From positions 1 through 12,841 of the forward strand of contig JAJZMN010000195.1 of NCBI GenBank assembly GCA_021850345.1: 12,841 bases of DNA, read 5' to 3'. The translations under genes and the position numbers were made by a program. A model generated the notes under the pieces. The model was not told the origin of the DNA, ran no database searches, and was given only the letters and a program-made list of their open reading frames with translations. The number at the start of each line of letters is the position of its first letter. Within the stretch, counting starts at the first letter, position 1. The stretch comes from Actinomycetes bacterium (GTDB lineage Bacteria; Actinomycetota; Acidimicrobiia; Acidimicrobiales; RAAP-2). This document shows positions 7,575 through 12,841 of the stretch, one piece after another.

Positions 7575-7591
7575 GTTCGCGCAACAGGCTC
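7575..7591 (-). repeat. Right terminal inverted repeat of the IS remnant
   Basis: On the minus strand GAGCCTGTTGCGCGAAC, 15 of 17 identical to the left repeat at 7212-7228. It ends about 60 bases before the SOS box of dnaE2. Confidence 0.6.
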
Positions 7592-7651
7592 AGCGCGTTG
7601 TCCTACGTTGGGGGAGCGATGCGATAGCCGACATCCACGCGAGGCGACGGG

Positions 7652-7663
7652 GAACATATGTTC
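7652..7663. promoter_or_regulatory. LexA operator (SOS box) of dnaE2
   Basis: GAACATATGTTC is a perfect palindrome with GAAC-N4-GTTC architecture. The right half extends to GTTCGA, as in the actinobacterial/Gram-positive LexA consensus TCGAAC-N4-GTTCGA; the left half has GG instead of TC at its outer edge. It lies directly upstream of the -10 element and 14 bases from the dnaE2 start, where bound LexA would block RNA polymerase. This predicts DNA-damage induction of dnaE2. Confidence 0.85.
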
Positions 7664-7665
7664 GA

Positions 7666-7671
7666 TAGCGT
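7666..7671 (+). promoter_or_regulatory. Probable -10 element of a leaderless dnaE2 promoter
   Basis: TAGCGT fits the TAnnnT -10 pattern of high-GC actinobacteria and ends six bases before the GTG start codon, placing transcription initiation at or next to the start codon. There is no good ribosome-binding site before the GTG, consistent with a leaderless mRNA. No clear -35 hexamer is visible. Confidence 0.5.
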
Positions 7672-7677
7672 GGGACT

Positions 7678-10600
7678 GTGCCCAGGGTGCCTTCCGGGGC
7701 GTCGACTCCCTACGCCGAGCTGCACGCCCACTCGAATTTCAGCTTCCTCGACGGGGCGTCGTCACCCGAGGAGCTCGTTGCCGAGGCTGCCCGGATCGGT
7801 CTCGAGGCGCTCGCTCTCACCGACCACAACGGTTTCTATGGCATCGTCCGCTTCGCCGAAGCGGCGCGGGAGGTCGGGCTTGCGACCGTGTTCGGTGCCG
7901 AGCTCAGCCTGCCCGCACCCGGGGCGCGTCGCGCGGCGGCACGCGCCGGGTCGATCGACCCGGACGCGACCCATCTCGTCGTGCTCGCCCGCGACCCGGA
8001 GGGGTACGCACGCCTCGCCCGGGCGATCAGCCGGGCCCTGCTCGACGGCGGGGAGAAGGGGCGTCCGGCGTTCACGCTCGAAAGCCTTGACGGTGCGCAT
8101 GGTGCCCACTGGCAGGTGCTCACCGGCTGTCGGCGCGGCGCGGTCCCCGCTGCCCTCGAGCGCGACGGACCCGCCGCCGCGGCGCGTGCTCTGGGGGAGC
8201 TGATCGATACGTTCGGTCGGGACGCCGTCGCGGTCGAGCTGTTCGACCACGGCGACCCACTCGACGCGGCGCGCAATGACGCGCTCGCCGCGCTCGCCGC
8301 GCGCGCGGATGTCGCGCTTGTCGCGACGGCCAACGTCCACTACGCGACGCCACGACGGCACGCGCTCGCGAACGCGCTCGCCGCGATCCGCGCGCGTGCG
8401 AGCCTCGAGCAGGTGCAGGGCTGGTTGCCTGCCTGGGGCGGTGCGCACCTGCGCTCGGGAGCGGAGCAGGCGCGGCGCTTCGCCCGCTATCCCGGAGCGG
8501 TCGAGCACGCTGCCGCGCTCGGGCGCGCGCTCAGCTTCGACCTCGCCCTCGTGGCTCCCGGTCTTCCGCCGTTCCCCGTTCCCGCGGGCCTCGACGAGGC
8601 CGCCTTCATCCGCCGCCTCGTCGAGGAGCGTGGGGTCCTGCGTTACGGCGCGCGCGGTGCCGAGACGGTTCCAGGGGCCTGGGCGGTGATCGACCGGGAG
8701 CTCGGGGTCATCGAGCAGTTGGGCTTCGCGGGGTACTTCCTCGTCGTCTGGGACATCGTCGAGTTCTGCAACCGCGCCGGCATCTACTGCCAGGGGCGTG
8801 GGTCTGCGGCGAATTCGGCGGTCTGCTACGTGCTTGGGATCACCAAGGTCGACGCGGTGCGCTTCAACCTCCTGTTCGACCGCTTCCTTTCCCCCGCGCG
8901 CGACGGCCCACCTGATATCGACCTCGATATCGAGTCCGCTCGCCGCGACGAGGTGATCGCGTATGTCTACGACCGCTATGGCCGCGATCACGCCGCCCAG
9001 GTGGCCAACGTCGTCACCTACCGCCCGCGCTCAGCGGTGCGCGACGCGGGGCGCGCCCTCGGCTACCCGCCCGGGGCACTCGATGCCTGGTCGCGCCGGA
9101 TCGGTGCCTTCGCCGCGCTCCCCGATCCCGACCCCCGGATGCCACGCCAGGGTCCGTCGGTCGACCGCCTCACCGGAGGCGACGTGCCGGCCGACGTGCT
9201 CGCGCTCGCCGCGGCCCTCGAGGACGCGCCTCGCCATCTCGGGATCCACCCCGGCGGGGTTGTCATCTGCGACCGGCCGATCGTCGAGGTCTGTCCGGTC
9301 GAGTGGGCGCGCCGCACCGGGCGCTCGGTGCTCCAGTGGGATAAGGACGACTGTGCGGCGGTCGGCCTGGTGAAGTTCGACCTGCTCGGACTCGGGATGC
9401 TCGAAGCGCTCCACCGGATGGTCGACCTGGTCGCCGCATTCTCCGGCGAAGAGATCGATCTCGCCACGCTTCCCCAGGAGGACGCCGTCTACGAGATGCT
9501 CGGCCGGGCGGACTCGATGGGGGTCTTCCAGGTCGAGAGTCGCGCCCAGATGGCGACGCTCCCGCGCCTTCGCCCGCGCTGCTTTGAGGATCTCGTCGTC
9601 GAGGTCGCGCTCATCCGCCCCGGGCCGATCCAGGGAGGCTCGGTCCACCCCTACCTGCGGCGCCGCAACGGTGAGGAGCCCGTCACCTACCTCCATCCCC
9701 TCCTCGAGCCGGCGCTGCGCAAGACGCTCGGCGTCCCGCTGTTCCAAGAGCAGCTGATGCGCATCGCGATCGACGCGGCCGGCCTCAGCGGCGCCGAGGC
9801 CGACCAGCTCCGCCAGGCGATGGGTGCCAAGCGCTCCCAGGAGCGCATGGCGCGCCTGCGGGGCCGTCTCGAGGCCGGGATGGCGAAGCGGGGGATTCCC
9901 CCGGAGAGCGCGGCGGCGATCTACGAGCAGCTCTCGGCGTTCGCGAACTTCGGCTTTCCCGAGTCGCACTCGATCTCCTTTGCTTACCTCGTCTACGCCT
10001 CGGCGTGGTTCAAGCACCGGCACCCGGCCGCGTTCCTCGCCGGGCTGCTCAATTCCCAGCCGATGGGGTTCTGGTCGCCGCAGAGCCTGGTTGCCGACGC
10101 TCGGCGCCACGGCGTGGTCGTCGGACGTCCGACGGCGCAGGCCCGTCATCCCGGCGCCCACCTCGTCGCCGATCCGCACAGCGCCGGGGGTGTCGGTGTG
10201 CGTCTCGGCCTCGATGCCGTGCGGGGGATCGGGACGGCGCTCGCCGGCGAGATCGCCGCCGGTGCCCCCTACGCCGGCCTCGAGGACCTCGCGCGGCGCG
10301 TCCGTCTCGGTCGTGGCGCGCTCGAGGCGCTCGCCACCGCCGGCGCCCTCGACGAACTGCCCGGGGCGACGCGTCGGGAGGGTCGGGCGGACCGGCGCGC
10401 CGCGTTGTGGGCAGCGGGTGCTTTTGCCGGGGCGGGGCCGGAGCACCTTCCCGGCACCGTGATCGGCGCCGACGCGCCGGCGCTTTCGCCGATGGACCCT
10501 CTCGAGGAGACGGCGGCCGACCTCTGGGCCACGGGTGTCAGCCCCGACGCCCACCCCTTCGCCCACCTGCGCCCGGCGCTCGCCGAGCGGGGGATCCACA

Positions 10601-10923
10601 GCGTCGCCGGGCTGCTCGCGGACCCGCCTGCGGGCCCGCCGGACGGTGCACGGGTGCGCTGCGCGGGTCTCGTCACCCACCGCCAGCGGCCGGCGACGGC
10701 TGCGGGGACGGTGTTCCTCAACCTCGAAGACGAGACGGGCGTACTGAACGTCATCTGCTCTGCAGGCTGCTGGGCCCGTCACCGTCGCATCGTCGCGACC
10801 GCCCCGGCGCTCGTCGTGCGCGGGCGAATCGAGCGGGTTCCCGGTGTCGTCGCGGTCCTCGCCGAACGCCTCGAGGTGCTCGAGCTGCCTCTCGCGGTCG
10901 GCCGCTCACGCGACTTCCGCTAA
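7678..10923 (+). CDS. dnaE2: Error-prone DNA polymerase DnaE2 (ImuC)
   Basis: DnaE2 is a C-family polymerase for mutagenic translesion synthesis in the SOS response, usually acting with ImuB and ImuA. The 1081 residues show, in order: a PHP domain from residue 12 (ELHAHSNFSFLDGASSPEEL with H16 and H18, then TDHNGFYGIVRF); the DnaE2-type CQGRGSAANSAVCYVLGIT; the catalytic acids in PDIDLDIES (D415, D417) and KFDLLGL (D568); HLGIHPGGVVI; PRLRPRCFEDLVVEVALIRP; FANFGFPESHSISFAYLVYA; a helix-hairpin-helix near 843 (VRGIGTALAGEI); a C-terminal OB-fold from about 990 (GTVFLNLEDETGVLNVI); and the DnaE2-type end SRDFR. The QGRGSAANS block and final SRDF distinguish it from replicative DnaE1. Start is GTG, set by the promoter and by the PHP domain beginning at once. 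No imuA or imuB adjoins it in this window; decayed IS sequence lies upstream instead. Confidence 0.97.
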   Translation: MPRVPSGASTPYAELHAHSNFSFLDGASSPEELVAEAARIGLEALALTDHNGFYGIVRFAEAAREVGLATVFGAELSLPAPGARRAAARAGSIDPDATHLVVLARDPEGYARLARAISRALLDGGEKGRPAFTLESLDGAHGAHWQVLTGCRRGAVPAALERDGPAAAARALGELIDTFGRDAVAVELFDHGDPLDAARNDALAALAARADVALVATANVHYATPRRHALANALAAIRARASLEQVQGWLPAWGGAHLRSGAEQARRFARYPGAVEHAAALGRALSFDLALVAPGLPPFPVPAGLDEAAFIRRLVEERGVLRYGARGAETVPGAWAVIDRELGVIEQLGFAGYFLVVWDIVEFCNRAGIYCQGRGSAANSAVCYVLGITKVDAVRFNLLFDRFLSPARDGPPDIDLDIESARRDEVIAYVYDRYGRDHAAQVANVVTYRPRSAVRDAGRALGYPPGALDAWSRRIGAFAALPDPDPRMPRQGPSVDRLTGGDVPADVLALAAALEDAPRHLGIHPGGVVICDRPIVEVCPVEWARRTGRSVLQWDKDDCAAVGLVKFDLLGLGMLEALHRMVDLVAAFSGEEIDLATLPQEDAVYEMLGRADSMGVFQVESRAQMATLPRLRPRCFEDLVVEVALIRPGPIQGGSVHPYLRRRNGEEPVTYLHPLLEPALRKTLGVPLFQEQLMRIAIDAAGLSGAEADQLRQAMGAKRSQERMARLRGRLEAGMAKRGIPPESAAAIYEQLSAFANFGFPESHSISFAYLVYASAWFKHRHPAAFLAGLLNSQPMGFWSPQSLVADARRHGVVVGRPTAQARHPGAHLVADPHSAGGVGVRLGLDAVRGIGTALAGEIAAGAPYAGLEDLARRVRLGRGALEALATAGALDELPGATRREGRADRRAALWAAGAFAGAGPEHLPGTVIGADAPALSPMDPLEETAADLWATGVSPDAHPFAHLRPALAERGIHSVAGLLADPPAGPPDGARVRCAGLVTHRQRPATAAGTVFLNLEDETGVLNVICSAGCWARHRRIVATAPALVVRGRIERVPGVVAVLAERLEVLELPLAVGRSRDFR

Positions 10924-10924
10924 A

Positions 10925-10943
10925 GGGCGCCGCTCAGGCGCCC
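10925..10943. terminator. Hairpin shared by the convergent dnaE2 and xdhC ends
   Basis: GGGCGCC (10925-10931) and GGCGCCC (10937-10943) form a perfect seven-base-pair stem with loop GCTCA. It begins one base after the dnaE2 TAA and includes the xdhC stop (10936-10934). On the minus strand the stem is followed by TTTA, a short U-run, so it works best as an intrinsic terminator for xdhC; on the plus strand no U-run follows. Confidence 0.55.
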
Positions 10944-12055
10944 GCCGGGTGGATCGGGCCCGCGCCGGCCGAGAGCGGCAGACCACCTACGCCCCCGCGC
11001 CCGGTGAGGATCATCTCCGCGCAGATCGACACCGCTGTCTCCGCCGGCGTGCGCGCGCCGAGGTCGAGGCCGATCGGCATGCGGATTCGCGCGAGGGCGG
11101 CCGCGTCCACTCCCGCTGCCGCAAGGCGCGCCCGACGGTCCGCGACGGTGCGGCGCGACCCCATGGCCCCGATGTAGCCCGCGCCTTGCGCGAGTGCGGC
11201 GCGCAGCGCCGGGACGTCGAACTTCGGGTCGTGGCTGAGGACGCAGACGGCGTCTCGCGGACCGAGCGCCGGCTCAAGGGCGGACAGGTGCCGGTCCGGC
11301 CAGTCGACCACCACCTCGTCGGCGGCGGGCAGCCGGGCGGCGGTCGCGAACGCGGCGCGCGCGTCGCAGACGGTGACGTGGTAGCCGAGGAGCTTCGCCT
11401 GTGCGCACAGCGCCGCGGCGAAGTCCGTCGCGCCGACGACGACGAGACGGCGCGCCGGCGCGAACCCCTGGAGGAAGATTGTCACGTCCTCCTGCAGCGC
11501 CTCACCGCGGCACCCGTAGCGGCGGACGGCGCTGGCGCTCGCGGTGTCGGCGACCGCGACGAGATCGCGCCCGACGACCCGGTCGAGCTCGGCGTCGCCG
11601 AGCGAGCCGAAGGTCGTGTCCCCCGCGAGGATCAGGGCCGCACCGGCCCCGGCCGGGCCGCGCGCCGCCTCGAGCAGGGTCGCCACGCCGCTCGGGGATG
11701 AGCCCCCGAGCGCGCCGAGGAGTGCGTCGGCGCCGGCCGCCGGCCACCGGTACGGCTCGATGTACACGTCGAGCTCCCCGCCGCAGGTGAGACCGATCTC
11801 GAGCGCGTCGGCGTCGCTGTAGCCGAACCGGCGCCGACGCGGGACGCGCCGTTCGAGGACGTCGAGAGCGTCCTCGACGACCGCGGCTTCGACGCAGCCT
11901 CCCGACAGCGAGCCGACGACGCCGCCGTCGGCGCTGACGGCCATCGCGGCGCCGGGGTCGCGTGGGCTCGATCCTTCGGTCGCCACCACGCGCGCCAGCG
12001 CGCCCGGGAGGCCGGCGGCGTCCCAGGCGCGCAGCGCCGCGAGCACGGCACGCAT
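10934..12055 (-). CDS. xdhC: XdhC/CoxI-family molybdenum-cofactor maturation protein
   Basis: XdhC-type proteins bind the molybdenum cofactor, protect it during sulfuration and hand it to xanthine dehydrogenase-family molybdenum hydroxylases (including CO dehydrogenase, as CoxI). The 373 residues carry the N-terminal XdhC/CoxI domain (VVATEGSSPRDPGAAM, then GSLSGGCVEAAVVEDA with S51-G-G-C54-V-E) and a C-terminal Rossmann-like domain (VVVGATDFAAALCAQAKLLG, CVLSHDPKFDVPALRAAL, YIGAMGSRR, PIGLDLGARTPAETAVSI). GATDFA replaces the more common GAGHVA, a variant I associate with actinobacterial members. The frame is open further upstream to 12367, but that part lies inside the mocA gene and is arginine-rich; ATG 12055 overlaps the mocA stop (TGATG) and is the start. 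Confidence 0.92.
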   Translation of the reverse strand: MRAVLAALRAWDAAGLPGALARVVATEGSSPRDPGAAMAVSADGGVVGSLSGGCVEAAVVEDALDVLERRVPRRRRFGYSDADALEIGLTCGGELDVYIEPYRWPAAGADALLGALGGSSPSGVATLLEAARGPAGAGAALILAGDTTFGSLGDAELDRVVGRDLVAVADTASASAVRRYGCRGEALQEDVTIFLQGFAPARRLVVVGATDFAAALCAQAKLLGYHVTVCDARAAFATAARLPAADEVVVDWPDRHLSALEPALGPRDAVCVLSHDPKFDVPALRAALAQGAGYIGAMGSRRTVADRRARLAAAGVDAAALARIRMPIGLDLGARTPAETAVSICAEMILTGRGGVGGLPLSAGAGPIHPAGA

Positions 12056-12621
12056 CAGGCGGGGAGCTCCGCGAAGCGCCAGTGAGCGAGGTCGGTCGGG
12101 GTGTCCACGTCGCGGGGGTCGCCCGGGCAGGCGACCGTGAGCGCGTCGGGGCGGTCGAACAACACCCGGGCACCCTTTTCCCCGGACTCGGGAACCTCGT
12201 CCCACAGCGAGGCGGCGAGGCGGACCGGCGGGTGGCGCCGCCCGGTGAAGGACGCGACGGCAAGTGGCGCGTCGCACGCCGCGAGCCGGCGCCAGGCCTC
12301 GGCCGGGACCCCCGGCGCGTCCCCAAGACCGACCACGGCCGCGTCCGCGCCGACCTCGGCCGCCCACGCGAGGCCGCGGCGCAGCGAGGTGGCCAGGCCC
12401 TGCTCCCAGAGCTCGTTGGTGACAAGAGCGATGCCGGGCGGGCAGAGTCCCGCGAGGTCGGCCGCGCCCTGGACTACGACGCCCTCGCCGCAGCCCGCGC
12501 GCATCGCGTCGACCGCCCAGCCGAGGAGAGGACGGCCACCGAGGGGCGCGCGCAGCTTCTCGGCACCCGGGCCGAAGCGACGCCCGGCGCCGCCCGCGAG
12601 CAGGACCCCGACGACCCTCAT
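12055..12621 (-). CDS. MobA-like nucleotidyltransferase, probable molybdenum cofactor cytidylyltransferase (MocA type)
   Basis: MocA-type enzymes join CTP (or MobA, GTP) to molybdopterin; the dinucleotide form is used by xanthine dehydrogenase-family enzymes. The 188 residues begin MRVVGVLLAGGAGRRFG, the nucleotide-binding loop LAGGxGxRFG with K22 following; then NELWEQGLATSLRRGL, the metal-binding GLGDAPGV (D101), and near the C-terminus GDPRDVDTPTDL. The WxxGLAxSL block and pairing with xdhC favour MocA (cytidylyl) over MobA (guanylyl), but the substrate is inferred. Start ATG 12621 places the loop at the usual distance; an in-frame GTG at 12639 adds only six non-conserved residues. The stop overlaps xdhC by one base, so both are made together. 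Confidence 0.85.
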   Translation of the reverse strand: MRVVGVLLAGGAGRRFGPGAEKLRAPLGGRPLLGWAVDAMRAGCGEGVVVQGAADLAGLCPPGIALVTNELWEQGLATSLRRGLAWAAEVGADAAVVGLGDAPGVPAEAWRRLAACDAPLAVASFTGRRHPPVRLAASLWDEVPESGEKGARVLFDRPDALTVACPGDPRDVDTPTDLAHWRFAELPA

Positions 12622-12711
12622 CGCCGCGTCCGCTCGCACGCCCGAGGACCCGGGGCCAGAAGCGCGCGTCGACCCTCCCTCGAGAACCGCACCATGGACC
12701 TCCCTCGCGGG

Positions 12712-12717
12712 AGTCTA
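12712..12717 (-). promoter_or_regulatory. Possible -10 element for the mocA-xdhC operon
   Basis: TAGACT on the minus strand fits TAnnnT and would start a transcript near 12705, giving a leader of about 85 bases before the mocA ATG. No good -35 was found. A strong AGGGAGG lies at about 12699-12705, belonging to no convincing gene. Confidence 0.3.
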
Positions 12718-12788
12718 GGAGCCCGCCCTCGCCGGCCCCGGGCCCCAGCGACCGGCGCCGTCACGGGGGGGCGCGCCGTTCCGTCGCT

Positions 12789-12802
12789 AGTGTACTGACA
12801 CT
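12789..12802. promoter_or_regulatory. Palindromic operator candidate in the divergent promoter region
   Basis: AGTGT-ACTG-ACACT, five-base arms around a four-base centre, abuts and overlaps the probable -35 of the rightward gene. Such short palindromes are typical of TetR/GntR-type repressors. It stands out as AT-richer than the surrounding sequence. The regulator is unknown. Confidence 0.4.
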
Positions 12803-12829
12803 GAAATAGCCGCGCGGTTGGGGTAGCCT
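12801..12829 (+). promoter_or_regulatory. Probable leaderless promoter for the gene entering the right edge
   Basis: CTGAAA (12801-12806), a 17-base spacer and TAGCCT (12824-12829, TAnnnT) form a plausible -35/-10 pair; the ATG at 12835 follows the -10 by five bases. The layout closely resembles the dnaE2 promoter of this window. Confidence 0.45.
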
Positions 12830-12834
12830 CGGGC

Positions 12835-12841
12835 ATGGCCC
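12835..12841 (+). CDS. Start of an unidentified gene, cut by the window end
   Basis: ATG GCC then the window ends. The call rests on the promoter-like sequence directly upstream and the absence of any competing gene. Divergent from mocA-xdhC; a molybdenum hydroxylase or other partner is possible but cannot be judged from two codons. Confidence 0.3.

Larger units (their letters stand above)
7212..7591 (+). mobile_element. Internally deleted IS1182-like insertion sequence (380 bp)
   Basis: The element is bounded by imperfect 17-base inverted repeats (15 of 17 matching) and contains only the last part of a transposase in plus orientation, about 64 bases inside the left repeat. So around nine tenths of the original gene has been lost while the ends remain, as in a MITE-like derivative. 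No flanking target duplication is visible. The IS1182 assignment rests on the transposase C-terminal motif and on recall of family end sequences resembling GAGGCTGTTGCA, not on a database search. Confidence 0.6.

Noticed and set aside
10934..12367. 477-codon version of XdhC with a 104-residue N-terminal extension
   Set aside because: The extension is read from within mocA in another frame and is arginine/glycine-rich; conserved XdhC sequence begins at the ATG at 12055.
12618..12695. 25-codon minus-strand ORF starting at ATG 12695 and overlapping the mocA ATG (ATGA)
   Set aside because: Third-position composition is unlike the neighbours, its AGGGAGG is only three bases from the ATG, and no hydrophobic or conserved pattern is seen. 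A leader peptide cannot be excluded but is not supported.
1..12841. CRISPR arrays, toxin-antitoxin pairs, defence or phage genes
   Set aside because: No regularly spaced repeats and no protein with such motifs was found on either strand; the only mobile-element content is the two transposase remnants.

Overview
The window is GC-rich, with G/C at most third codon positions, and looks chromosomal from a high-GC actinobacterium-like organism. Supporting signs are the palindromic SOS box of the GAAC-N4-GTTC type, TAnnnT -10 elements sitting 5-6 bases before start codons (leaderless promoters), an actinobacterial-style XdhC with a GATDFA motif, and DnaE2. I cannot name the genus.

Left third (1-4560, minus strand): a complete kdp operon for the high-affinity K+ pump, in the order small ORF, kdpF, kdpA, kdpB, kdpC and then a further gene whose first 16 codons run off the left edge (a two-component sensor such as kdpD would be the usual neighbour, but it cannot be identified from this). 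All junctions overlap or abut, so the operon is translationally coupled. A 27-residue membrane peptide, too short for ordinary gene calling, precedes and overlaps kdpF.

Middle (4561-7677): a 502-base leader/intergenic stretch with a run of perfect hairpins, two of which are mutually exclusive; a small CDF-type metal transporter without the usual cytoplasmic domain; then about 2 kb of decayed sequence. The decayed part holds the C-terminal part of a DDE transposase with two compensating frameshifts, and a 380-bp internally deleted IS1182-like element that keeps both imperfect terminal inverted repeats and a broken piece of the transposase C-terminus.

Right (7678-12841): dnaE2, the error-prone polymerase, under a clear LexA/SOS box and a probable leaderless promoter, without imuA/imuB beside it in the window; it converges on an xdhC-mocA pair (minus strand) for maturation of molybdenum hydroxylases, with one hairpin shared between the two ends. 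Upstream of mocA is a divergent promoter with a small palindrome, firing to the right into a gene that starts 7 bases before the window ends.

The physiology is therefore K+ scavenging, divalent metal transport, damage-induced mutagenic DNA synthesis and molybdoenzyme maturation, separated by a mobile-element graveyard. I found no CRISPR array, tRNA, rRNA, prophage or defence system. The least explained items are the structured kdp leader and the small ORF before kdpF.
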